13,197 bases of DNA from Fibrobacteria bacterium GUT77 (GTDB lineage Bacteria > Fibrobacterota > Chitinivibrionia > Chitinivibrionales > Chitinispirillaceae): NCBI GenBank assembly GCA_001462255.1, contig LIUJ01000293.1:1-13197 (forward strand), read 5' to 3'. Both the position numbers and the translations under genes were made by a program. Under the pieces are notes generated by a model. The model was not told the DNA's origin and ran no database searches. It saw only the letters and a program-made list of their open reading frames with translations. This document shows, piece after piece, positions 6,819 through 13,197 of this stretch. How positions within the stretch are numbered: the stretch's first letter is position 1; every line of letters begins with the position of its first letter.

Positions 6819-7501
6819 GCGTATTTTGCCCCGCCCCGCCAAGCCACACCGTAAAAATTCGCGCTCAACGCGTCGCCGCCGCTCTGCGACAGCTCAATTT
6901 CGTTGACCGCCGTCCAATTACCCGTAACAAGCACCGCGTAATTGAGCCTAAGCGAGTACGCCCCCATGTTCTTGGCGTAAAAATCGCCAAAATTACCGAC
7001 GACCGCCGCCAATCGCCGCCTATCGTTATATATAAAATTGAAATACGCCGAAAACGAGTTTATCAGCTCATACTGAGCCGTTTCGCCAAAGAACGAGGTA
7101 AATCTGAAATTCGGCCCGTAAGATACCCCGGCGCGGGTAGTGCCGTAAGAAACAACGGGCAGTATAGAGGAGGCGTTAACATCGTAGCGCGGCAATCCGT
7201 TATAAATATACGATAGCGAGAACCGCAGCGGCAAACGCGCGAACGGGTCGGCGCGGACGGACGTAAACGCCTTTATCTCACCCGTACCGGCCGATAAATT
7301 CCCAACCGACAATCCGCCGCGCAGGGTAAGAATCTCTTGCGGTTTAAGCTCGCCCGCTACGGATAAATCCCCGCAACCCCCGAAACCCCTATTGTACCCG
7401 GCCCGAACATAGGCCTCAAACTCTTTTTGGGTTATATCTATCGCGTATGTATGAATACATAGCGGCATAAATATCAACACGCGTATTATTCTTGGGATCA
7501 T
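6812..7501 (-). CDS. Secreted beta-rich protein, probable outer-membrane protein
   Basis: I do not recognise a named family. The 229-residue protein begins with a signal peptide (IRVLIFMPLCIHTYA, cleavage likely after TYA, before IDITQ). The rest is rich in alternating hydrophobic and polar residues, aromatics and glycines (LRGGLSVGNL, RFSLSYIYNG, YELINSFSAYFNF, YSLRLNYAVLV, YGVAWRGGAKYAW), the pattern of amphipathic beta strands, and ends in tryptophan, as outer-membrane barrels usually end in an aromatic. A small barrel of about eight to ten strands would fit the length. It starts 7 bases after the diguanylate cyclase stop and overlaps the phosphoesterase start, so the three are one operon. 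No clear Shine-Dalgarno is seen, suggesting coupling. The function is unknown. Confidence 0.7.
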   Translation of the reverse strand: MIPRIIRVLIFMPLCIHTYAIDITQKEFEAYVRAGYNRGFGGCGDLSVAGELKPQEILTLRGGLSVGNLSAGTGEIKAFTSVRADPFARLPLRFSLSYIYNGLPRYDVNASSILPVVSYGTTRAGVSYGPNFRFTSFFGETAQYELINSFSAYFNFIYNDRRRLAAVVGNFGDFYAKNMGAYSLRLNYAVLVTGNWTAVNEIELSQSGGDALSANFYGVAWRGGAKYAW

Positions 7502-7508
7502 ATACGTT

Positions 7509-9806
7509 TTACTTGGATGGAAGCTCGCCGCGCAACCTCGCCTTTTTCTCTTTCTTTTGCTGGTACAGCAACACGTCCGCCTTATTCATCAGCGTCTCGA
7601 TGTTCACGTTGTCGGTATGCAGGAACGGCACGCCGCCTATGCTTATGGACACCTTGTACGGTTTGTCGGAGTCTTTGTTGTACTCGTCGACATAACCCGC
7701 TATGCGTTTTTCAAAGGTCTCTATCATGCCGACGCCGGCGTTCATGGCGAAGATGGTGAACTCGTCGCCGCCCAAACGCGCCAAAATATCCATGTCGCGG
7801 AAGGCCTTTTTTAGGATACCGGCGGCCACCATAATCGCGTTGTCGCCCTCCTCGTGCCCGTATGTGTCGTTTATCCCCTTCAAACCGTCGAGATCGGCAA
7901 AGAATAGCAACCCGTCCTTCTTCATGCGACGCGCCATGCCCAACATATGGCGGGCGTGAGCCATAAAGCCGCGGCGGTTCAACAGCTTGGTCATCTCGTC
8001 GGTCTCGGAGATGTTTGAGAGTTGCTCGTTGTACTTCTCCAACTCCTCAAGCGCACTCTGCAACTGCCTCTCTATGGTGCGCCTCGCCTGTATCAAATTT
8101 ATGAGCTTGAGGGAACAGCTTATCTCCACCATCAAAGACTCTATGAGGTGAATGTCTATGAAATCGGGCTCGCAGACTACGAATCCCATGTGCTCGTCCA
8201 TGTAAAAGAGCGCCGATACCACGAAATTGTAGCGCCGATCCTTGGGATAGAGGTTGCGATCCAATATCGACGCCACCGGCATACTCTGCCCCCTCATCTC
8301 CATGGCCTCCGGCCTACGCTTGTCGTCGGTAACGGCAAGGTAGAGCTCGTTGGGAAAGTACCAGTCGGTGTTTATACTGTGCCGTTCCAACGCGTAGTGA
8401 AGGAATACGTAAAAATCGGATATCCCCATATTGCGGATGTTGGGGACAATGGAGCGTAGCGCCTCGTTCGGGTTGTTGACGTCGCGTATCAGCTGACTGA
8501 GTACGTCGCGCAATCCCACGATGTCGTTTATGTAAATGCTCCAGCGCCGCGAATCGTTTTTGAAGTAGGTCTCCAAAAGCAACATACGCATTTTATGAAA
8601 AAAGTCCTCAATGCTCACTACCGCGCCTAAACCGTACGTTTTTATGCCCACCTTAGCTCTGAAATTAGTCAGTGTGTTTTGCCATAGGCGCAGATTCATT
8701 TGGCGGTGATTTTCCACGGCGCCTACCACCTCGCTCATCTCCTTGAGTATCGCCAAGTCCGCCGCGTCGTCGAGCTTGCCCTCCACGGCGTAGCAAAGCG
8801 CTTTACGCAACAATGCCTCTATCTTGGCCGTATCCTCGTCGCCGGTGGCCACAGGCGACGCCGCCGACCCTTCCGCGCCGTCTTTGACGGAAGAAACCGA
8901 CGTGACCGAACGCGAGAAGCACCCGCAACTCTCCCGCAACATCATGCTCGTGGGTAGCGACACGGTCTCCGGCGTGTCCCCGTTTATAAGCCCCAACGCG
9001 AGCTCCACCGCCCTATACGCCTGCTCGTAGATAGGTTGCGCGACCGTGGTGAGCGTGGGCGAGGAGAAGTGCGTGCTCTCCACGTTGTCGAACCCCACGA
9101 CGGCTATGTCCTCCGGAATCCTATACCCGCGCCTCTGCAACTCCTCCATGGCGCTTAGGGCCATCTCGTCATTCGCGGCGGCCAACGCCCTGAATTTTAC
9201 GCCCCGCACGTCCAAAAACTCGCCCACCGCGCGCACGCCGGAGTACTTGGTAAAATCGCCCACCGCAACGAGGTCGGGATCAAAGGGCAACCCATGCTCC
9301 CTAAGCACATCTTGGTAAACGGCGTAGCGCTCCTTCGCCTCCACGTTGCTCTCCGGCCCGCCTATAAAGGCTATCCGCTTGTAGCCGTGATCCGCCGCCA
9401 AATGCTCAAGTACGCCCCTAAGACCCACGGTATTGTCTATGAGCACGCTCGACACGCCCTCTATCGGTATGGAAATGCTGACTAACGGAATGTCCTCGTA
9501 ACGCCCGTAAAAATCCCTAAACTCCTCGTCGCTCAAAAAATTGACCATAGTCCCCGTGGCAAGGATAAGCGCGTCTACGGTGTTCTTGTTGGCCAACCTA
9601 TATATGGAATTGTACTGGTAACGGTAGTCGTAGGGTACTTTGGGCGACTTTCCGGGGAAAATCATGACGTTGGCGTCGTCGGCGGCGGCGGCGTCCATAA
9701 TGCCGCGGCATAGCGTTTGGGCGTACGCGTTCTCAAGCTCGGAGACGAAAAAACCTATCGTCAACCGCTTCTTTTCGGAACTATTGGCGCTACCTGCGTC
9801 GGACAT
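7509..9806 (-). CDS. LacI-type ligand-binding domain fused to GGDEF diguanylate cyclase
   Basis: The 765-residue protein has no signal peptide. Residues ~14-300 are a LacI/periplasmic-binding-like domain (LTIGFFVSELENAYAQTL; AFIGGPE; DIAVVGFDN; ending with RESCGC near 290-297) but lack the N-terminal DNA-binding helix-turn-helix. A low-complexity linker (~300-330), a mixed alpha region to ~560 and a probable coiled coil (~565-600, IERQLQSALEELEKYNEQL) lead into the GGDEF domain (~600-755). The catalytic motif GGDEF is intact (679-683), as is the inhibitory RxxD site five residues before it (R670, D673), so it should be an active, feedback-inhibited c-di-GMP synthase. The likely role is sensing a cytoplasmic small molecule, perhaps a sugar, and converting it to c-di-GMP. 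A short AAGG lies 10 bases before the ATG. It heads an operon with two exported proteins. Confidence 0.9.
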   Translation of the reverse strand: MSDAGSANSSEKKRLTIGFFVSELENAYAQTLCRGIMDAAAADDANVMIFPGKSPKVPYDYRYQYNSIYRLANKNTVDALILATGTMVNFLSDEEFRDFYGRYEDIPLVSISIPIEGVSSVLIDNTVGLRGVLEHLAADHGYKRIAFIGGPESNVEAKERYAVYQDVLREHGLPFDPDLVAVGDFTKYSGVRAVGEFLDVRGVKFRALAAANDEMALSAMEELQRRGYRIPEDIAVVGFDNVESTHFSSPTLTTVAQPIYEQAYRAVELALGLINGDTPETVSLPTSMMLRESCGCFSRSVTSVSSVKDGAEGSAASPVATGDEDTAKIEALLRKALCYAVEGKLDDAADLAILKEMSEVVGAVENHRQMNLRLWQNTLTNFRAKVGIKTYGLGAVVSIEDFFHKMRMLLLETYFKNDSRRWSIYINDIVGLRDVLSQLIRDVNNPNEALRSIVPNIRNMGISDFYVFLHYALERHSINTDWYFPNELYLAVTDDKRRPEAMEMRGQSMPVASILDRNLYPKDRRYNFVVSALFYMDEHMGFVVCEPDFIDIHLIESLMVEISCSLKLINLIQARRTIERQLQSALEELEKYNEQLSNISETDEMTKLLNRRGFMAHARHMLGMARRMKKDGLLFFADLDGLKGINDTYGHEEGDNAIMVAAGILKKAFRDMDILARLGGDEFTIFAMNAGVGMIETFEKRIAGYVDEYNKDSDKPYKVSISIGGVPFLHTDNVNIETLMNKADVLLYQQKKEKKARLRGELPSK

Positions 9807-9834
9807 TTTAATCTACCTTGTCTTTTAGTGTCAA
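9805..9834 (-). promoter_or_regulatory. Strong promoter-like element overlapping the cyclase start codon
   Basis: On the minus strand a perfect TTGACA (9834-9829) and TAAAAT (9810-9805) are 18 bases apart; the ATG at 9806 overlaps the -10. If used, RNA would begin inside the first codons, so it either serves a later start or is fortuitous. An alternative at 9879-9850 is TTGGCG, 18 bases, TATATT, which gives a leader of some 35-40 bases. Confidence 0.3.
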
Positions 9835-9943
9835 ATCCAATACATAGTTAATATATTTGTTGGCAACGATTTTCGCCAAAAAATTTGCTCGGCAAGACAA
9901 TTTTGTTTTTTAGAGTACGGAATAGAACATATAAGATTTTTGT

Positions 9944-9964
9944 AAAATTGCGGCAAGCGCCCGC
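9944..9964 (-). terminator. Terminator-like hairpin after the glycosyltransferase
   Basis: On the minus strand, just after the glycosyltransferase stop, GCGGGC-GCTT-GCCGC forms a GC-rich stem with one bulge (9964-9950), followed by AATTTT. A second, weaker hairpin with a six-T run (TTGC-CGA-GCAA, 9895-9885, then T-run to 9878) lies further on. They would separate this operon from the cyclase operon. Confidence 0.45.
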
Positions 9965-9971
9965 AAAAACG

Positions 9972-11117
9972 TCAACTTCGCTCCGTCCGCTTCCAAACCG
10001 CCGAGCGAATACCCCCCGCGAACCGCGCCGCCCCGAACAACAACGCCATATTCATGGCAAAAAAATAAAAAATGTGCCGGTTCACCCTTATGGGCATCTG
10101 ATGGTACAGCACCCCGGACACCGAAAATATAATCCCGCACGAAAGTAAAAATTTGTATAAGGGCGAACCGCTGAGCGCCGCCACAACCACGCAGGAGAAG
10201 AAACTCAGCAGTATGAAAAACGGCGAAAACCAACGCGTCACCTTGTGCGATATATAGCAGAACCACGGCCACCCGCGCAGCGGGTTGAAAAAATCCAACA
10301 ACCACAAAAACGACTGAAAATTCCCGGCGCCTATGCGCACCCTGCGCTGAAACTCCGAACTGACCTTCTCCGTCATGTCCTCCTCCGCAACCGCGTCTAT
10401 CTCGTATATCACCCTATAACCCTGACGGACAATGTTCATCGGTATCAGCACGTCGTCGTTGGAGTAGGCGTTCCTCGGTATGGGCTTAAACAAGTTCCTG
10501 CGTATGGCGTAGGATCCGCCGAACGCGGAAATCGTACTGTGCAATCTACCCTCCATCACCTTTTGGTGCGACTCAAAGCTACGGTACACCGTTTCGGCGT
10601 TCTCGCCGCCCTCCGAGAGCTTATGCTCAATATGCCCGGCCACGCCGCCGACGGCCGGATCGTAAAAGTGCCTCACCATCGCACGCAAACAGTCCATACG
10701 ATGCATGGTATTCGCGTCCGTCAAAAGAACTATCTCACTGTCCATCCGCGGCACAAGCCCGTTTATTATACCCGTCTTGCCGCCGCGCTCCGTAGAACGC
10801 CAAAAGCGCACGCGCGGGTCGGATATCGACTTTACTATCTCGTCGGTCCCGTCGTCGGAACAATCGGAACCCACCCATACGGAGATCTTGTCCGGCGGAT
10901 AGTCCATAGAAAGCACGTTCTCAATCTTCCGCGCTATAACCTTCTCCTCATTGTAGGCCGGCACAAGTATCCCCACCGTAGGCAGGTAATCGTCGCTACA
11001 CCGCGCGGGACGCTTGAAGAGCCTCGCGAAGAGCGTGAGCAACACCGGATAGAGCAGGTACGAATACGCCACCACGGCAAGCGAACCCCAAAAAAGTATC
11101 TCAAACGACTTTAACAT
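9972..11117 (-). CDS. Membrane-bound family 2 glycosyltransferase
   Basis: The 381-residue protein has an N-terminal transmembrane helix (about 8-35), a GT-A catalytic domain and three to four C-terminal helices from about 285. GT2 features are visible: PAYNEE near 53, DCSDDGT (about 84-90) for the nucleotide sugar, D134 in LLTDANTM (the DxD position), the acidic SNDD (219-222), and QRRVRIGAGN from Q257, equivalent to the QxxRW region of processive or membrane GT2 enzymes. Its active site faces the cytoplasm, and the helices may help move a lipid-linked or polymeric product. Its ATG overlaps the radical SAM stop by 7 bases (ATGTTAA), so the two are coupled. An AGGG about 10 bases before the start could serve as ribosome site. 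The sugar and acceptor cannot be told from the sequence. Confidence 0.9.
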   Translation of the reverse strand: MLKSFEILFWGSLAVVAYSYLLYPVLLTLFARLFKRPARCSDDYLPTVGILVPAYNEEKVIARKIENVLSMDYPPDKISVWVGSDCSDDGTDEIVKSISDPRVRFWRSTERGGKTGIINGLVPRMDSEIVLLTDANTMHRMDCLRAMVRHFYDPAVGGVAGHIEHKLSEGGENAETVYRSFESHQKVMEGRLHSTISAFGGSYAIRRNLFKPIPRNAYSNDDVLIPMNIVRQGYRVIYEIDAVAEEDMTEKVSSEFQRRVRIGAGNFQSFLWLLDFFNPLRGWPWFCYISHKVTRWFSPFFILLSFFSCVVVAALSGSPLYKFLLSCGIIFSVSGVLYHQMPIRVNRHIFYFFAMNMALLFGAARFAGGIRSAVWKRTERS

Positions 11118-12613
11118 TTAACACCGCCCTTACGCTTGATCGACGGCTGCAACAAATATCTGAAAAACGTAAAGGCCGCCTTGATTATCCGCTTAGCCTC
11201 ACCCGGATTAGTAACCATCTGCTTGAATTTAGCGAATATATAGGCCGGACGCAGGTAAAAATCGCGCCTCGCGCGGTCGCAGAAAGCCACCAGCTCCTCG
11301 TAACGCAAATCCGGATTGGAAACCACCGACGAGTGCAACCCCTCTTTCGTCAACCATTGCCTAAAATCGCTCGACACTATCCAACCCTTACCGCCGAAAT
11401 ACTCATAGTCGCTTGTGCCGGGATAAACCATTATCGGGTAGAACTGCGCCGTGTCCGGATTGAGCTCCTTCGCGAATCTCAGCGTGGTCTCCAGCGTCTC
11501 CCTCGTCTCGCCGCGATTGCCAACCATGAAACAACCGTGAACCAAAATACCCGCCCGCTTGGCGTCGCGGACAAACGCCGTAATCTTGTCCAACGTAATC
11601 GATTTTTTTATATTGTCTAAAACGGCCTGATCGCCGCTCTCAAACCCTACGCAAAAGAGACGGCAACCGGCCTTGCGCATAAGGCACATCGTCTCGTAAT
11701 CGACGTCGGCGCGGGAGTTGGCCGACCACGGGATGCGGTGCCCCCCCGTAGCGACGAGCGCCTCGGATAACTCTCGGCAACGCTTCTTGTCGGCGGTCAA
11801 CGTGTCGTCCTCGATCATTATCTCTTTAACGCCGGGAAAATTATCCCTTATATATAAAAATTCCTGAACGATGGACTCCGTAGAACGCTTGCGGTACTTG
11901 TGCCCCTGCATGGTCTGCGGCAAAACGCAGTAGGTACAGTGATAAGGACACCCGCGCCCCGTAACCAACACGATAAGCGGGTGGCGGCTATGGCCGTAAA
12001 AATAGGGGTTTATATCCAAAAATTTGCGGTAAACCTCCGAGACAAACGGAATGGCGTCGAGATTCTCTATGTGCGGTCGCGCCTCGTTCTTGCGTATTTG
12101 ACCCTCGGCGTCCCTATACGCAATCCCCCGAACAACGCTCAAAACATCGCCCGCCGCGTCGTCCGACGCGTCCTTGGCCGACAACACCCCCGCGAGCTCC
12201 ACGAGCGTCTCGTCGTACTCGCCGAACGCCACGCCGTCTATCTTGGGCGAAAGGGCAAGCGTCTCCGTAGGCAACGCCGATACGTGAACGCCCACAAGCG
12301 TCACAAAAATGTCAGGAAATACGCGCTTCAACTCCTCGCCCACAGCTATGTCGCCGTATATAGACGGCGTAGAGGTGTCGAGTATCGCCATCTCCGGCTC
12401 AAACTCGCGAACCGCGCGAATCACCTCGTCCGTAGACATCCCCGCCGCCGGCGCGTCAATCAGCCGAACGTCGTGACCGGCCTTCTCCAAATAACCGACC
12501 GCGTAGCAGAGCCACATCGGATAGTATAGCGTGCCGCTCTTGGTAACCGCCGGAGAACGCGACTCCCGCGAATACTTGGGTAAAAACGGCGGGTTAAGCG
12601 CTAATATTTTCAT
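11111..12613 (-). CDS. B12-binding-type radical SAM protein
   Basis: The 500-residue protein has an N-terminal Rossmann-like domain of the cobalamin-binding class (MKILALNPPF, LYYPMWLCYAVGYLEKAGHDV, LVGVHVSALPTETL) lacking the canonical DxHxxG motif, as is usual in this class. The radical SAM domain then begins with CPYHCTYC, the CxxxCxxC cluster motif (C222, C226, C229), and continues with MIEDDTLT, CVGFESGDQ and HGCFMVGN, typical of the BchE/hopanoid-modifying superfamily branch. It should cleave S-adenosylmethionine, with a cobalamin-assisted methylation or rearrangement possible but unproven. The C-terminal basic region (~440-500) may contact membranes. It overlaps the glycosyltransferase gene and follows thioredoxin by 45 bases, hinting that the product is a modified lipid or glycan. 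The ATG lacks a strong Shine-Dalgarno. The exact substrate is unknown. Confidence 0.88.
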   Translation of the reverse strand: MKILALNPPFLPKYSRESRSPAVTKSGTLYYPMWLCYAVGYLEKAGHDVRLIDAPAAGMSTDEVIRAVREFEPEMAILDTSTPSIYGDIAVGEELKRVFPDIFVTLVGVHVSALPTETLALSPKIDGVAFGEYDETLVELAGVLSAKDASDDAAGDVLSVVRGIAYRDAEGQIRKNEARPHIENLDAIPFVSEVYRKFLDINPYFYGHSRHPLIVLVTGRGCPYHCTYCVLPQTMQGHKYRKRSTESIVQEFLYIRDNFPGVKEIMIEDDTLTADKKRCRELSEALVATGGHRIPWSANSRADVDYETMCLMRKAGCRLFCVGFESGDQAVLDNIKKSITLDKITAFVRDAKRAGILVHGCFMVGNRGETRETLETTLRFAKELNPDTAQFYPIMVYPGTSDYEYFGGKGWIVSSDFRQWLTKEGLHSSVVSNPDLRYEELVAFCDRARRDFYLRPAYIFAKFKQMVTNPGEAKRIIKAAFTFFRYLLQPSIKRKGGVKC

Positions 12614-12658
12614 AGACCAGCCCGCCGCCTCTCTTAATTTTAACGTTTAATTTAAACA

Positions 12659-12991
12659 CTACTTAAAGGCTTCGTCAATTTTAACCTTGAGCGGCGCCTT
12701 AGCCAAAAGCCCGATCTGACGCCCCACTATATTACCGCCGCGAAAGAACAACAGCGTGGGAATCGTTTCTATGCCGTACTTTGCCGCTACCGCCGGATTG
12801 TCGTCGATGTTCAATTTGCCTATGACTAAGCGACCGGCGTACTCGGCCGCAAGCTCGTGTACGATAGGGGTCAACATCTTACAAGGCCCGCACCACGGCG
12901 CCCAAAAGTCGACTACCACCGGATTTGGATTCGAGAGAACCGAATCGACAAAGTTTTGTTCCGTAAATTCCAATAAATTTTCGTTACCCAT
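12659..12991 (-). CDS. trxA: Thioredoxin
   Basis: The 110-residue protein is a standard-length thioredoxin. The active site WCGPC puts the redox cysteines at C34 and C37, and the cis-proline is P78 in IETIPT. VVVDFWAPW before the active site and LFFRGGNIVGRQIG at the end are typical. It reduces disulfides in the cytoplasm; no signal peptide is present. The ATG is preceded by GAG (about 6 bases) and AGGG (about 12 bases), neither ideal. It is the first gene of the minus-strand group in this window, with radical SAM and glycosyltransferase genes behind it. Its presence next to a radical SAM gene may be coincidental or may reflect a need for reduced cysteines. Confidence 0.95.
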   Translation of the reverse strand: MGNENLLEFTEQNFVDSVLSNPNPVVVDFWAPWCGPCKMLTPIVHELAAEYAGRLVIGKLNIDDNPAVAAKYGIETIPTLLFFRGGNIVGRQIGLLAKAPLKVKIDEAFK

Positions 12992-12996
12992 AATAA

Positions 12997-13025
12997 CTCA
13001 TACCCTCGCTTTACTTTTTGTTCAA
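12997..13025 (-). promoter_or_regulatory. Candidate promoter for the thioredoxin group
   Basis: On the minus strand TTGAAC (13025-13020) and TATGAG (13002-12997) are 17 bases apart, close to sigma70 consensus at -35 but poor at -10. RNA would begin almost at the ATG (12991), like the HDOD promoter. The AT-rich spacer up to about 13100 holds other imperfect candidates, such as a TATAAC at 13064-13059 without a good partner. Confidence 0.25.
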
Positions 13026-13130
13026 CAATAACGATTTAATGTTAACCCTACGAATTGTGTTATACGTCGTCTAATTTAAATGAACGTTTAATTTCGACAC
13101 ATCGGGATTGGCTTCGCCGAGATAAACAAG

Positions 13131-13197
13131 TTGCTTCGCTACGCTCGCAATGACATATAGCGTAACCCCCGTCATTGCGAGGAGCGTAGCGACGAAG
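13131..13197. repeat. Palindromic dispersed repeat, one end, cut by the window edge
   Basis: Arm 1 (13131-13154, TTGCTTCGCTACGCTCGCAA then TGAC) and arm 2 (13171-13197, GTCATTGCGAGGAGCGTAGC then GACGAAG) are inverted complements apart from a 3-base and a 2-base insertion in arm 2, with 16 bases between. The core GTCATTGCGAG...CGTAGCGA resembles a family of GC-rich palindromic elements scattered through some bacterial genomes. It is intergenic, upstream of thioredoxin, and lacks any coding sign. A degenerate related piece, GGATTGGCTTCGCCGAG, lies at 13105-13121. The full unit probably extends past the right edge. Confidence 0.75.

Noticed and set aside
6819..6842. TTG 6842 as the start of the metallophosphoesterase
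   Set aside because: The ATG at 6818 begins a clean signal peptide and overlaps the previous stop as ATGGTGA, a normal coupling arrangement.
10245..11114. Long open frame on the plus strand opposite the glycosyltransferase (289 residues)
   Set aside because: It is rich in Arg, His and Val with no domain, mirrors a well-supported minus-strand gene, and has no start signals. It is an antisense shadow of a GC-rich gene.
11900..12529. Plus-strand open frame opposite the radical SAM gene (209 residues)
   Set aside because: Arg-rich, low complexity, no motif, and fully inside a gene with a clear cysteine motif on the other strand.
13105..13197. CRISPR array at the right edge
   Set aside because: Only inverted arms are present, with no regularly spaced direct repeats or spacers, and no cas gene in the window.

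Overview
The window reads as a gene-dense chromosomal segment of a diderm (Gram-negative type) bacterium with a GC-rich coding style and AT-rich spacers. Three things point to an outer membrane: a predicted lipoprotein signal with a relaxed lipobox, a secreted beta-rich protein ending in an aromatic residue, and a long cytoplasmic LacI-type-sensor/GGDEF fusion of a kind I associate with spirochaetes and similar phyla. I lean towards Spirochaetota or a neighbouring phylum, but only tentatively: no marker gene or RNA is present. No tRNA, rRNA, CRISPR array, transposase or phage gene was seen.

Plus-strand block (about 1-5862): the 3' part of a hybrid sensor histidine kinase with two receiver domains (start lies outside the window); a PHP-type metallohydrolase; a tiny two-cluster ferredoxin translationally overlapped with a geranylgeranyl-reductase-family flavoprotein; then a signalling trio behind a good sigma70-like promoter: an HDOD protein, a CheX-like phosphatase and a single-domain CheY-like receiver.

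The blocks converge at about 5863-5950, where a GC-rich hairpin lies. Minus-strand block (about 13000 down to 5951), in transcription order: thioredoxin, a B12-binding-type radical SAM protein and a membrane GT2 glycosyltransferase (the last two overlap by 7 bases); then, after a spacer with terminator-like hairpins and promoter candidates, a LacI-like/GGDEF diguanylate cyclase, a secreted beta-rich protein and a lipoprotein-type metallophosphoesterase, in a tight operon.

The most concrete anomaly is in the metallophosphoesterase: its frame stops just after the last catalytic motif, but a one-base shift in a GGGGGCC run restores a 43-residue continuation with family-like sequence. The right edge holds one end of a palindromic dispersed repeat. 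Apart from that the genes look like recognisable families. The most interesting combinations are the ferredoxin/reductase pair, the cyclase with surface-protein partners, and the radical SAM/glycosyltransferase pair.
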